A stretch of DNA of 64,000 nt, taken from the NCBI RefSeq assembly GCF_003318295.1, contig NZ_QOCW01000007.1:113577-177576 (forward strand), given 5' to 3'. Of this stretch, positions 8,073-16,310 are shown in pieces. Position numbers and translations under genes: made by a program. The notes under the pieces were generated by a model. That model searched no databases. It was given only the letters and a program-made list of their open reading frames with translations, and was not told the origin of the DNA. The DNA is from Bacillus taeanensis. Its GTDB lineage: Bacteria; Bacillota; Bacilli; Bacillales; UBA6769. The first letter of the stretch is position 1, and every line of letters starts with the position of its first letter.

Positions 8073-9353
8073 TTATTGATTCGCGATGCTTATATAAGTT
8101 AAACCGTTAGCTGTGACAGTTTTTGGACGAAGGCAATTACGCGTATCAAGCAGAAGCGATCCTTTCATTAAATTCTTCACTTTTTTCCAATTGATTTTTT
8201 GAAATTCTTGCCATTCTGTTGCAATGATAATGGCATCACTATCTTTAATAGAATCATATAAATCGTTATGAAGCGTAAAGTTTGCTAGGGTAGGTTTACA
8301 GATTGGGTCATAGCCATGAACATCGATCTTTTTTTCGATAAGTTTATTAATAAGTGAAAGGGCAGGAGAGAAGCGCATATCATCTGTGTTTGGTTTAAAG
8401 GCAATCCCTAGCACTGTAATTCTCAAGTTTTGTTTTGACGGCAGGTTATAAAACAGTTTTTCTAAATAAAAATCAATTTGTGTATTGTTAACATCCTGAA
8501 CAGCTTGTAATAGTGATGGAGAAATATTTTTTTTAAAGGCAGATCGTTGTAAGGCGCTTATATCCTTTGGTAAACATGAGCCGCCATAGCCTAATCCAGA
8601 TTTAAGAAAGTGATGGCCTATTCGTTTATCACTTCCTATTCCAAGTGCAACATCTTCAACATTAACACCATAAGCATCACAAATTCTTGAAAGTTCATTA
8701 ATAAAGGAGATTTTTGTTGCTAAAAAGGCATTTGAAGCATATTTGATCATTTCAGCTCCCGACAAACTGGTAATAATATAAGGAGCATTAATGTTTCGAT
8801 AAAGCTTCTGTATAATAGGAATCGGTTTAGTTCCATTTACACCAATTACAATCCGATCAGGGTGTAGTGTATCATAAAGAGCGGTGCCTTCCCGTAAAAA
8901 CTCGGGATTAGAAACAACATCAAATAACGAGGAATCGAGCCCTTTTTTTAGTAACGTACTGTGAATCCACTCATTTGTCCCCGGTGGAACCGTACTTTTT
9001 GTGACAATAATTTTATAAGAAGAAAGAGAGCGGCTAACATCTTCAATAACATGTTCTAAGTAGGAAAGGTTTGGTTCTCCATTTTCTTTTGGAGGTGTTC
9101 CTACTGTAATCATAATGATTTCACTGTTCTCGAGGTTATTTTTGTTTGGAGTTGTAAAAACTAGTCGTTTTTTTTTCATGTTTTCCTGTATTAAGGCTTC
9201 TAAACCTTCTTCATAAATTGGACATATTCCACTGTTAAGTGTAGAGATTTTCTTAGAATCGGTATCGATGCATACAACATGATGACCTAAATCAGATAAC
9301 ACAGCAGCAGTTGTCAATCCAACATATCCTGCTCCAATAATCCCAACATTCAT
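8073..9353 (-). CDS. ugd: UDP-glucose 6-dehydrogenase
   Basis: This 426-residue enzyme oxidises UDP-glucose to UDP-glucuronate with two NAD. The N-terminal nucleotide-binding motif is GIIGAGYVG (residues 4-12). The substrate-binding STVPPGT and NPEFLREG motifs and the catalytic cysteine in GYGGSCLPKD (about residue 260) are present, and the length is normal for the family. ATG 9353 follows AAAGGAG by a good spacing. It is divergent from galU, so the pair would convert glucose-1-phosphate to UDP-glucose and on to UDP-glucuronate. Position among glycosyltransferases and CotO, as for B. subtilis ytcA, suggests a spore-coat polysaccharide role rather than teichuronic acid synthesis. Confidence 0.95.
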   Translation of the reverse strand: MNVGIIGAGYVGLTTAAVLSDLGHHVVCIDTDSKKISTLNSGICPIYEEGLEALIQENMKKKRLVFTTPNKNNLENSEIIMITVGTPPKENGEPNLSYLEHVIEDVSRSLSSYKIIVTKSTVPPGTNEWIHSTLLKKGLDSSLFDVVSNPEFLREGTALYDTLHPDRIVIGVNGTKPIPIIQKLYRNINAPYIITSLSGAEMIKYASNAFLATKISFINELSRICDAYGVNVEDVALGIGSDKRIGHHFLKSGLGYGGSCLPKDISALQRSAFKKNISPSLLQAVQDVNNTQIDFYLEKLFYNLPSKQNLRITVLGIAFKPNTDDMRFSPALSLINKLIEKKIDVHGYDPICKPTLANFTLHNDLYDSIKDSDAIIIATEWQEFQKINWKKVKNLMKGSLLLDTRNCLRPKTVTANGLTYISIANQ

Positions 9354-9581
9354 TATAAAAACTCCTTTCCAATCAATCATTTCAGCAGCTTATATAGACT
9401 CACCTTAATGATTCGACATCAACATGATGTCCACAAATTAAGTTGAAGTTATATATATCGTATTTAAAGTTGGTTTATACGGTGCTAAAAATAAGGGTAG
9501 GCATTTGAGGTTTTTCATTAGGACATGTTCCTTCCCCATTATAGAATGAATAGATTGTAAAATTAAAAAGGGGGAAAAGTG

Positions 9582-10388
9582 GTGAAGAGGGTCAAAAAAG
9601 CAGTTATTCCCGCGGCAGGATATGGTACAAGAAGTCTTCCGATTACAAAAGTCTTACCAAAAGAAATGTTTCCTATAGCAGGAAAGCCGGCTATTCATTA
9701 TATTGTAGAAGAAGCTGTTGCTTCAGGTATTGAAGAAGTATTAATTGTTGTTTCAAGAAATAAAAACATGATTCTTGATTATTTTGATCGTTCATTGGAG
9801 TTAGAAGCTTTTTTAACAGAAAAAAACAAACTGCATTTAATAGAAAAAACGAAAATTCCCTCCATTCATATTCAATTTGTGCGTCAGCCATATGCAAAAG
9901 GATTGGGGGATGCGATTTGGTTAGCAGAGCGTTTTGTTGGAAAGGAGCCATTTGCAGTGCTGCTTCCTGATGATATCCTCCTGTCGCAAAAAGAGCCGGC
10001 ATTACAGCAGCTTATAAATGTTTATGAAAATACTCAAGGTCATGTACTAGGTTTAAAGCAGGTAGAATATGAGAAGCTTCAAAACTACGGTGTAATCAAT
10101 GGCAGTAAAATAAAAGACGATGAATATAATATTAATGATATTATTGAAAAACCAAAAGAGTTTCCTCCTTCTAACTTAGCTGTTATCGGAAGGTATATAT
10201 TGAATCCATCAATCTTTTCAGCATTTAAACATATAAGTCCAGGAGTCGGGGGAGAAATGCAGTTAACAGATGCCATTAAACACTTATTAAAAGACGAAAG
10301 TGTGTTTGGAAAAGAGCTTTTGGTAGATCGGTACGATATTGGTAATTCGAAAGACTATCTAAAGATCATTAACAAAATGAGTGAATAA
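9582..10388 (+). CDS. galU: UTP-glucose-1-phosphate uridylyltransferase
   Basis: A 268-residue enzyme making UDP-glucose from UTP and glucose-1-phosphate. The nucleotide-binding motif IPAAGYGTRSLP, followed by KVLPKEMFPIAGKP, is diagnostic, and LPDDI and GVGGEMQLTDAI are also family motifs. Two in-frame GTG codons exist; 9582 has the better 7-base spacing from AAGGGGG, and 9579 is possible. It is divergent from ugd and upstream of cotO. A housekeeping GalU probably exists elsewhere, so this copy is likely dedicated to the spore locus, as with ytdA in B. subtilis (inference). Confidence 0.95.
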   Translation: MKRVKKAVIPAAGYGTRSLPITKVLPKEMFPIAGKPAIHYIVEEAVASGIEEVLIVVSRNKNMILDYFDRSLELEAFLTEKNKLHLIEKTKIPSIHIQFVRQPYAKGLGDAIWLAERFVGKEPFAVLLPDDILLSQKEPALQQLINVYENTQGHVLGLKQVEYEKLQNYGVINGSKIKDDEYNINDIIEKPKEFPPSNLAVIGRYILNPSIFSAFKHISPGVGGEMQLTDAIKHLLKDESVFGKELLVDRYDIGNSKDYLKIINKMSE

Positions 10389-10527
10389 AAATTGTTGTCA
10401 AAAGTCTTGAGGGAGAGAAGTGTACTCTCATTTAAGGCTTTTATTTTTGCAAACTTTTAAACATGTCTTTTATAAGGTCGTGCATAACATAATTATAGAA
10501 AGTAATTGCAGATGGAGGGGATCGAAA

Positions 10528-11040
10528 GTGACGAATAAAAATCATCAATTGAAAAAAAGCACGCCTTTAATGTATATTGCCAATCAAAAAATTCAACCGG
10601 CCGCTGTTAATGTTCAGCAGGTGTATCATATTTACAAAACGGGTGAAGAAAAACAAGAGAAAGTAAATGAAGTGTTAGATGAATTTGAGGAAGAGGTTGC
10701 TCAAAAAAGCGGAAAAGGAAACGAAAGTGTTTCAGAAGCAAAATCTAGTGAACTAAAAAAGGATGAAAAACAACGTATTCCTATACAAAAATCGGTCGGA
10801 AAGCAAAGAAATAAAAAGCCTTTTAAAAAACTAAATATAACAGATAAATTGAACTTTTTAAATAGTTTTCCAACTTTTATCCCGAAGCCTGAATGTGAGA
10901 TTATTACCATTGCTTCTAGCTATAAGGGACGTGTGATCGCTGTAAAAGATGGAAAAATAACAATTCAATTAACTGAAAGCGAAAAGGAAGTGTTCGTTAA
11001 CTCAAGTGACATTCTTTCTATTAATATCTTGACTATTTAG
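10528..11040 (+). CDS. cotO: Spore coat protein CotO
   Basis: This 170-residue protein matches the CotO family. The N-terminus has PLMYIANQKIQ, the middle is lysine/glutamate-rich, and the conserved C-terminus has LNFLNSFPTFIPKPECEI followed by YKGRV and DILSINIL. In B. subtilis, CotO is a morphogenetic protein of the outer coat. GTG 10528 is chosen because GGAGGGG lies 7 bases upstream; the longer frame back to 10420 has no ribosome site. It lies 139 bp after galU and just before a small coat-like gene. A CATAACATA element upstream resembles a SigK -10 region, but its -35 spacing is poor. Confidence 0.85.
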   Translation: MTNKNHQLKKSTPLMYIANQKIQPAAVNVQQVYHIYKTGEEKQEKVNEVLDEFEEEVAQKSGKGNESVSEAKSSELKKDEKQRIPIQKSVGKQRNKKPFKKLNITDKLNFLNSFPTFIPKPECEIITIASSYKGRVIAVKDGKITIQLTESEKEVFVNSSDILSINILTI

Positions 11041-11057
11041 CTTCCCAAGCTGCCCAA

Positions 11058-11085
11058 ACATTGCCTGAATGATCTGCATAAACTA
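11058..11085 (+). promoter_or_regulatory. Candidate SigK promoter
   Basis: ACA, exactly 16 bases, then CATAAACTA: a full match to the SigK pattern AC(m)-N16-CATANNNTA. It ends 40 bp before the ATG of the small coat-like gene at 11126. It is one of the best matches in the window. Confidence 0.5.
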
Positions 11086-11125
11086 AAGCGATTATATAAA
11101 TGACAAAATAGGAGGGGCAACACAC

Positions 11126-11347
11126 ATGTCGAATGGTAAACGTAAACCAAAGGTTATTCATGTTGATAAAGTGATTATAAAAGCTAATAAAGTTATTATC
11201 GTAGATGAAGAAAAAAAAGATGATCGTAAGGCGGATAGTTGGGGATTTTTTAGACCAGTAGAACGGGAAGAAAGCAGTTCTGAATCTTTAAGTGAAGAAT
11301 CAAGTGATGAGAAGAAAGAAGAGGGTAAAGGCTGGTCTTGGGTGTAA
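11126..11347 (+). CDS. Small coat-like protein
   Basis: A 73-residue hydrophilic protein with an alternating hydrophobic block KVIHVDKVIIKANKVIIVD near the N-terminus, then GFFRPVERE and a serine/glutamate-rich tail ending KGWSWV. I recognise the HVDKVIIKA type of block from small hypothetical proteins in Bacillus spore loci, but no function is assigned. An AGGAGGGGC site precedes ATG 11126. It lies downstream of cotO with its own exact SigK-like promoter, so a late mother-cell coat component is likely (inference). Confidence 0.7.
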   Translation: MSNGKRKPKVIHVDKVIIKANKVIIVDEEKKDDRKADSWGFFRPVEREESSSESLSEESSDEKKEEGKGWSWV

Positions 11348-11370
11348 CCTTTTTAGTATAGGAAGTAGAA

Positions 11371-11415
11371 GAAGAGTAAAGACAGTGCACAGCAGTGTCC
11401 TTACTCTTTCTTATT
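11371..11415. terminator. Bidirectional terminator
   Basis: GAAGAGTAAAGACA and TGTCCTTACTCTTTC pair around a GTGCACAGCAG loop, between the convergent genes ending at 11347 and 11456. Confidence 0.75.
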
Positions 11416-11455
11416 ATCTTTTTAGCTTCAGCAGCTTCCATTTCGATTGGTCGGA

Positions 11456-11971
11456 TTACTTTTCTCCTTCAAGTAAAAATGTTTCATAGACAGTCCAGGA
11501 ACCGTTTTCAAGTTGATAGAGCAGTTGAAAGCGGTCAATTGTTTCCTCGAAATGAATATCCATCATTTTAAGGCTTTCTAATACATCATGATGTTCTTCA
11601 TCTGAAAGTTTTTGGCCAATTGTAAGATGAGGGACGAAAGCATATTCACGTTCTGTCTTTAATCGGTCGGCATAAAGCTTTTCATGCAGATTTTGAAGGA
11701 TTTCATTTTGTTTCAGTTTTAGATAAATTACGTTATTAACTGGATGAAAGGAACTAATTTTATAAACATTAATCGAAAAAGGAGCGACGTTTTTAGCGAT
11801 GGTTCTTAGTTCTTGTACAATCGTTTTAATTTCATCTTCCGAGGCTTCAAACCCCGTTTTTACGGTAATGTGTGGAGGTATTAACGCGTAATTCGGATCA
11901 TAGCGTTTTCGGTATGAATTTGCAAAGTCCTGCAGTTTTTTTGATGGAAAAATAGCAACTCCATATTTCAT
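11456..11971 (-). CDS. yjcG: 2H phosphoesterase-family protein YjcG
   Basis: This 171-residue protein carries the two H-x-T motifs of the 2H phosphoesterase / 2'-5' RNA ligase-like superfamily: HIT at residues 34-36 and HLT at 115-117. It matches B. subtilis YjcG in length and in the start [20 protein letters not shown]. The cellular substrate is not established; family members act on cyclic phosphodiesters. An AGGAGGG site lies 8 bases before ATG 11971. The downstream-to-upstream order yjcG-yjcH is conserved in Bacillus, and the two may share a transcript from the yjcH side. Confidence 0.92.
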   Translation of the reverse strand: MKYGVAIFPSKKLQDFANSYRKRYDPNYALIPPHITVKTGFEASEDEIKTIVQELRTIAKNVAPFSINVYKISSFHPVNNVIYLKLKQNEILQNLHEKLYADRLKTEREYAFVPHLTIGQKLSDEEHHDVLESLKMMDIHFEETIDRFQLLYQLENGSWTVYETFLLEGEK

Positions 11972-12065
11972 TGAATAGTCCCTCCTAAAATTTAAAATGA
12001 ATAGAAAAAATTTTGACAGTAAGTATATTATAGCAAATTTTGGCTTACTTTTATATGGTGTTTAC

Positions 12066-12788
12066 TTACTTAAGGTAATGAAGTTCAAGCGCTCGTTTTA
12101 AATCAGGCTGCCAGTATTTCCATGTATGATCGCCCTCAAACTCTTCATAAAAATAATGGAACTCTTTCTTATTAATTACAGCTTTCAATTCTCGATTTGG
12201 TGTTAAAAAGTCTTTTGTGCTGTGATTGGTTGTTTTAACAGCTGTTTCTTTCATCCCAATCACATGATAAATTGAGAGAGACGCTGATGTATGACTATTT
12301 TTAACTTTATTAATGACAGTTTCATCGACATAAGGTGACTGCATGATTACGTTGCTGAATGTATGCGGATAGGTTAGTGCTGTTAATAAAGAAACAGTTG
12401 CTCCTAGTGAATCACCAATAAGCGTCCGCTCTGTTCCAATCGATTCAACAGCATATGTTTGATTAATAAAAGGAAGCAGTTCTTCTGCAAGAAATTCAAT
12501 ATACTCTTGATTTTGCGAACCATCAGGATGGTATTTTCTTCGCCGATCTTCTACGCTTTTGTAAGGAATCGCAACAATGATAAACGCTCTTACTTTTTCT
12601 TCATTAATCAGTCGGTCTGTTGTACTAGCAATTCGGCCTAATTGAAAATAGTCTTTGCCATCTTGAGCGATTAACACAGGATATGTAAGAAACGTTGAAT
12701 AATTTGGTGGTAAATAAACCATAATTGTTATTTCTTCGCCTAATCGTTCACTGTATATCGTGGTTTCTTCGGTCCTTCCCTTTTCCAT
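12066..12788 (-). CDS. yjcH: Alpha/beta-hydrolase esterase-like protein YjcH
   Basis: This 240-residue protein is of the esterase D / Fes-type alpha/beta-hydrolase family. The nucleophile elbow is GDSLGA (serine at about 127) and a candidate catalytic histidine lies in EGDHTW (about 221). There is no signal peptide, so it acts in the cytoplasm. ATG 12788 follows AGGGGG by 7 bases. It lies 94 bp upstream of yjcG on the same strand, as in B. subtilis. The natural ester substrate is unknown. Confidence 0.9.
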   Translation of the reverse strand: MEKGRTEETTIYSERLGEEITIMVYLPPNYSTFLTYPVLIAQDGKDYFQLGRIASTTDRLINEEKVRAFIIVAIPYKSVEDRRRKYHPDGSQNQEYIEFLAEELLPFINQTYAVESIGTERTLIGDSLGATVSLLTALTYPHTFSNVIMQSPYVDETVINKVKNSHTSASLSIYHVIGMKETAVKTTNHSTKDFLTPNRELKAVINKKEFHYFYEEFEGDHTWKYWQPDLKRALELHYLK

Positions 12789-12986
12789 AAGTTTTCCCCC
12801 TATATACATATGTTTTAGTAAAGAAAAGAAGGGTATAAATACTATGATGTAGAAGTTTTTTAACAGCCATCTTTATTATAAATCTTCTAAACCAGAGAAT
12901 ACAAACAATTAAGGTGGATTCATCATGAAAGGAGCAATTGTTATGAGAAAGCAAATACATATATGAAGAACGTTTTTGTATGAGAG

Positions 12987-13547
12987 TTATTCTTTTATAG
13001 TGATGTGATTCCAAACACGGGAAATGTCTCCATTTGCATAAGATGCATAACCAAATTTATCAAGGGTTTCGTCGTTTATTTCACCATCTAAATCGTGAAA
13101 AATACGATGCAAATAAACGAGTGTAATCTTATCTTCGTTTTCAAGAGCATATGTAAAAGCTTGACGGGCAACCATTAAATCTGCCTGAAGTTTCTCATTC
13201 CCTTCAGTCGCAGCAATCATTTCATCAAGATTTTCAATAAAACGATTAACTGTAGGTTCGATCTCTCCCCAGTTTTTGCTGCCTTTATCAAATGCTTGAT
13301 ATCGTCCCCAACATAGCTTGGTATTTAAATAATCATGAATGACGCTAATTTTGCCTTTAACTTCACCTACGCTATATCCATGAGCATTTTCTTTTGTGGA
13401 AGTGTTTGTTGAAAGCTTTGCTGCTTGTTCTTTTACTTCTTTCGGAACGTGTCCGCGTTGAAACTGATTGAAAGCCAATCCTAATAAAAGAACAGCAGCC
13501 AAACTGATAAGAAGAAGAATCTTGTTATTTACAATCCATTTTTTCAT
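12987..13547 (-). CDS. Hypothetical membrane-anchored protein
   Basis: This 186-residue protein has one N-terminal transmembrane segment (about residues 9-26, ILLLISLAAVLLLGLAF) behind a short positive N-terminus. No lipobox is seen. The remainder is a hydrophilic, probably extracytoplasmic helical domain with an NTSTKEN linker. ATG 13547 follows AAAGGGG with a suitable spacing. I do not recognise the family. It is transcribed towards yjcH but separated from it by 198 bp in which I see nothing convincing beyond very short frames. Confidence 0.7.
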   Translation of the reverse strand: MKKWIVNNKILLLISLAAVLLLGLAFNQFQRGHVPKEVKEQAAKLSTNTSTKENAHGYSVGEVKGKISVIHDYLNTKLCWGRYQAFDKGSKNWGEIEPTVNRFIENLDEMIAATEGNEKLQADLMVARQAFTYALENEDKITLVYLHRIFHDLDGEINDETLDKFGYASYANGDISRVWNHITIKE

Positions 13548-13817
13548 GATGTATGCCCCTTTTTTGAAAAGCTTGCAGTCTAATAAGAAGGATGTTTCTT
13601 CTAATAAAAATAACGATAAGTACAAACTGCTAAAATGCAAAACTGTATAATTTTATGATAAACGAATTAATCGTATTATGAAAGGAATTATTAGGTAATG
13701 GTAATAGAAAAAATTTCAGTTCGGATTATGAAAAGGCTTTAAAATTTTTTATTGCACATACTAGGTCTCATCATATATAATAATATTACAAAATGACAGG
13801 CGGTTATTTTAGAGTGC

Positions 13818-13889
13818 GATCTGATAGTTCAGCGGGAGAATACGTCCTTGACAGGGACGGGGTCGGGGGTTCGAATCCCTCTCAGATCA
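13818..13889 (+). tRNA. tRNA-Val (anticodon GAC), solitary
   Basis: A 72-base cloverleaf: acceptor stem GATCTGA/TCAGATC, D arm GTTC/GAAT, anticodon stem CGTCC/GGACG with loop TTGACAG, and T loop TTCGAAT on a GGGGG/CCCTC stem with one wobble. The anticodon GAC reads valine GUC/GUU. The 3' CCA is not encoded (discriminator A is followed by TCA). It stands alone with its own terminator at 13901-13936. Confidence 0.88.
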
Positions 13890-13900
13890 TCAATAGTTTG

Positions 13901-13936
13901 AAGGCATATTCTAACAGGGGAATATGCCTTTTTCAT
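13901..13936 (+). terminator. Terminator after tRNA-Val
   Basis: AAGGCATATTC and GAATATGCCTT form an 11-bp stem with an 8-base loop, followed by TTTT. Confidence 0.9.
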
Positions 13937-14217
13937 TTTGCTGGATATTACAGTCGAAGGAAATCAAGCTAGAATCATTAAAAAGCTAATTTAGATATAA
14001 CGTTTTCCTCTCTTCAAAAAGATATAAAATATTTTTAGATTCTCACCTCTACTTTTCATATTTCGACAGCGTTTGCATTTTTCGTGCTTTATACTTTTAT
14101 TTGACTAAAGAAATTTTCAGAGTGTATCGAAGTATGTTAAAAATGAAAACATTATTTCTATATTTGAGTTAGTTATTAAATATTAAAACTCAACTGAGTG
14201 CGGTGGGGGTATTTAAA

Positions 14218-14850
14218 GTGAGTTTAAATAGTGAAGTAAAACTAGTTGAAAAGAATACGAGATTAGAAGACAGCGTATTAATCGAAATGTGTCGCAATGG
14301 GGATGGCGAGTCATTAGATTATTTACTTAACAAATATCAGAGCCTGGTTCGCGGGAAGGCAAGATCATACTTTTTAATTGGTGCAGATAAAGAAGATATT
14401 ATTCAAGAGGGAATGATTGGTTTATATAAAGCGATCCGTGACTTCAGAGAGGAAAAGGTGACTTCTTTTAAGTCTTTTGCGGAACTTTGTATTACAAGGC
14501 AAATTATCACGGCGATTAAAACGGCTACTCGTCAAAAGCATGTGCCTTTAAATTCATCTATTTCCTTGGACAAGCCGATTAATAATATCGATTCAAATGC
14601 TACACTGATGGATTTAATTCCTGGAGAAAAAATAATGAATCCAGAAACATTACTAATCAATCAGGAAAAAGCTGGTGATATGGAACTGAAAATAGCAAAA
14701 CTGCTCAGTGATTTAGAAAGAGGTGTATTAGCCTTGTATATGGACGGTCTATCATACCAAGAAATTTCTGAAGAATTAAGTATCCCTGTAAAATCAATTG
14801 ACAATGCCCTTCAGCGAATCAAAAGAAAACTAAACAATAGCTGGAGATAA
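14218..14850 (+). CDS. RNA polymerase sigma factor, SigH-type paralog
   Basis: This 210-residue protein is strikingly similar to SigH (Spo0H): ARSYFLIGADKEDIIQEG, GLYKAIRDFREEK, SFKSFAELCITRQIITAI and TATRQKHVPLNSS cover regions 2 to 3, and SYQEISEELSIPVKSIDNAL forms the region 4 helix-turn-helix. GTG 14218 has GGTGGGGG 8 bases upstream; the frame extends back to 14203 without a better site. The canonical sigH normally lies near the rpl/rpo ribosomal cluster, which is not here, so this is probably an additional copy. Divergence is concentrated at the N-terminus and in the linker after the LNSS motif (NNIDSNATLMDL). It could recognise SigH-like promoters under other conditions. Confidence 0.88.
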   Translation: MSLNSEVKLVEKNTRLEDSVLIEMCRNGDGESLDYLLNKYQSLVRGKARSYFLIGADKEDIIQEGMIGLYKAIRDFREEKVTSFKSFAELCITRQIITAIKTATRQKHVPLNSSISLDKPINNIDSNATLMDLIPGEKIMNPETLLINQEKAGDMELKIAKLLSDLERGVLALYMDGLSYQEISEELSIPVKSIDNALQRIKRKLNNSWR

Positions 14851-14880
14851 TGAAGTTTTTTCTGTTACATTATTAAAATT

Positions 14881-14930
14881 AAGCTGTTCTATTTACGCAT
14901 TTATTATGAAATACGTAGATAGAACGGCTT
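14881..14930 (+). terminator. Hairpin after the SigH-type gene
   Basis: AAGCTGTTCTAT and ATAGAACGGCTT pair, with an inner ACG/CGT continuation. There is no long T-run after it, so termination is only probable. Confidence 0.5.
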
Positions 14931-14943
14931 ATTTGAGTTTATA

Positions 14944-15165
14944 AGTTTATTTTTTATTTCACCTTGCCACACTTCTCCTCTGCCGATTGTTTGCCACATC
15001 TTTTTAAAAAATGCTTTCGAATGATAGCCGGCGTTTATAATTTTATGGTCCTGCCCAATTAGTTCTTCTTCACGATACTTTGAAATCTTACAAAAACATA
15101 GTTTATAATTCTTTTTTTATCAGTAATAGCGACAATTGAAGACTCATTAAGTGCAAATTCTATAT
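14944..15165 (-). pseudogene. Decayed PAS-domain protein fragment
   Basis: On the minus strand two overlapping frames together read as a typical PAS domain. The first part is IEFALNESSIVAITDKK then RIINYV; after a frame change comes CKISKYREEELIGQDHKIIN, followed by GYHSKAFFKKMW, TIGRGEVWQGEIKNK. The frame is broken near the VNDKF position and the sequence stops being recognisable after EIKNK. No effector domain (histidine kinase, GGDEF or methyl-accepting) follows. This is the remnant of a PAS sensor protein, probably of the oxygen/redox or chemotaxis type common in Bacilli. An Fnr-like palindrome lies about 50 bp upstream of its apparent start. Confidence 0.7.
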
Positions 15166-15210
15166 TGAGTTTAATGATTAATGACGTTGTAAGAGAAAGT
15201 GATATCATTC

Positions 15211-15230
15211 ACTGTGATATCTGTCACAGT
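15211..15230. promoter_or_regulatory. Fnr/CRP-type palindrome
   Basis: ACTGTGA, six bases, TCACAGT: a perfect 7-6-7 inverted repeat containing TGTGA-N6-TCACA, the Bacillus Fnr box. It lies between the PAS pseudogene (minus) and the membrane-protein gene at 15528 (plus, about 300 bp away). Confidence 0.5.
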
Positions 15231-15527
15231 CATACTGCTGACTTTATTTTCAAAAAACGAATATCAAATATGAATAAATTTAGAAGCCTTTATGCATATT
15301 TCTATGAAAATAATAAATGTAAGCGTTTTTTAGGAGGTGATTAATAAAAATTTAAACAAAAACAAGTGAAAATGAAAATTGCTATAAAAAAGGTTATAAG
15401 ATATAAAAAAGGTGGAAGGATAAAGAAAATAATGGGTAATGAAGAGTAAGGTATAAAAATGAACGTAGTTTATTTTTAAGAGTTACCTGTCATACATATA
15501 AAAACTTTTTAAAAAAGAAGGGTTACG
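15231..15527. other. Intergenic stretch with no clear gene
   Basis: AT-rich sequence between the Fnr-like palindrome and the YczE-like gene. It contains a TAGGAGGTGA sequence near 15332 followed only by a 10-codon frame, and a 25-codon lysine-rich frame at 15372-15449 without a convincing ribosome site. No stable RNA is recognised. Confidence 0.4.
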
Positions 15528-16160
15528 ATGAGAAACACACATGTAAACTTATGGTTTGTTTTTTCGATTACATTAAATGCGTTAGGGAACAGTTTCATGA
15601 TCGCTGCAAACCTTGGAAGTGCTCCTTGGACATCTGCTGGACAAAACCTTGCCTCAATCTTACCTATTTCAATTGGCATATGCATCATTCTTTTAAATTG
15701 TGTAGCCTTTATACTTAGCGGTTTAATGAAAATAAAATTTACGCTCGCAACCGTTATAAAAAGTATGTCTTTAGCCTTTATCTTTGGTCTTTTTATTGAC
15801 GTATTTGTTTATATGCATCACATTATTTATATACCGGACAATATTTGGCTTCGTTGTTTATATTTATTTATAGGGATAAATTTTGTGGCAGTTGCCGTAT
15901 GTATTTATTTTCAACTTCACGCAGTTTACTTACCTTGTGATTATTTGCTGCAGGCTTTTGCGAAATTAAAGCAAAACTATACAGTGGGAACAATCTTTTG
16001 TATGTCGATTCCATTATCAATTAGTATGTTCATTTTTCTTTTTCAACATCATTTAACAGGCCTTGGAGTAGGGACAATTCTTTTTATGCTTGGACTTGGC
16101 TTTTTAATTGACCGTTATAATCATTTAATTGTTATTAATAAAACCCGCTATATTAACTAG
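15528..16160 (+). CDS. YczE/YyaS/YitT-family integral membrane protein
   Basis: This 210-residue protein has about five to six transmembrane helices. The N-terminal block ALGNSFMIAANLGSAPWTSA is characteristic of the YczE/YyaS branch, where the small-residue NLGxxPW motif recurs. A second family landmark is GVGTILFMLGLGFLIDRY near the C-terminus. The function is unknown in the family; some members lie beside transporters or lipopeptide genes. ATG 15528 follows AGAAGGG by 5 bases. It is monocistronic and ends at a strong terminator at 16162-16203. Confidence 0.8.
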   Translation: MRNTHVNLWFVFSITLNALGNSFMIAANLGSAPWTSAGQNLASILPISIGICIILLNCVAFILSGLMKIKFTLATVIKSMSLAFIFGLFIDVFVYMHHIIYIPDNIWLRCLYLFIGINFVAVAVCIYFQLHAVYLPCDYLLQAFAKLKQNYTVGTIFCMSIPLSISMFIFLFQHHLTGLGVGTILFMLGLGFLIDRYNHLIVINKTRYIN

Positions 16161-16161
16161 C

Positions 16162-16203
16162 AAAAAGTAGAGCAAGGTAGAGGATCTTGCTCTACTTTTT
16201 TTG
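16162..16203 (+). terminator. Terminator
   Basis: AAAAAGTAGAGCAAG and CTTGCTCTACTTTTTTT pair perfectly around a 9-base loop. Confidence 0.92.
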
Positions 16204-16310
16204 TTTTGAGCTTTAAAGATTTAATAGAAATATATTTTCCAGCTAGAAAAGATGCTTTTTTCACTTATAATGGGTAGATAAAGTAAATTGATTAGTAAAG
16301 GTGGGGAAGC

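Noticed and set aside
7898..8110. 70-codon plus-strand frame
   Set aside because: It overlaps the start of paralog B, its candidate promoter and the ugd terminator, has no good ribosome site and encodes no recognisable protein.
9414..9431. Inverted repeat GACATC-AACAT-GATGTC between ugd and galU
   Set aside because: Six-base arms are common by chance and no known regulator fits; left as an unassigned dyad.
12748..13014. 88-codon minus-strand frame and two very short plus-strand frames near 12925
   Set aside because: The long frame overlaps the yjcH ribosome site and the end of the 12987 gene; the short ones (about 9 to 13 codons) have plausible ribosome sites but no supporting context.
15372..15449. 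25-codon lysine-rich frame MKIAIKKVIRYKKGG...
   Set aside because: AT-rich sequence gives Lys-rich frames by chance, and no proper ribosome site precedes the ATG.
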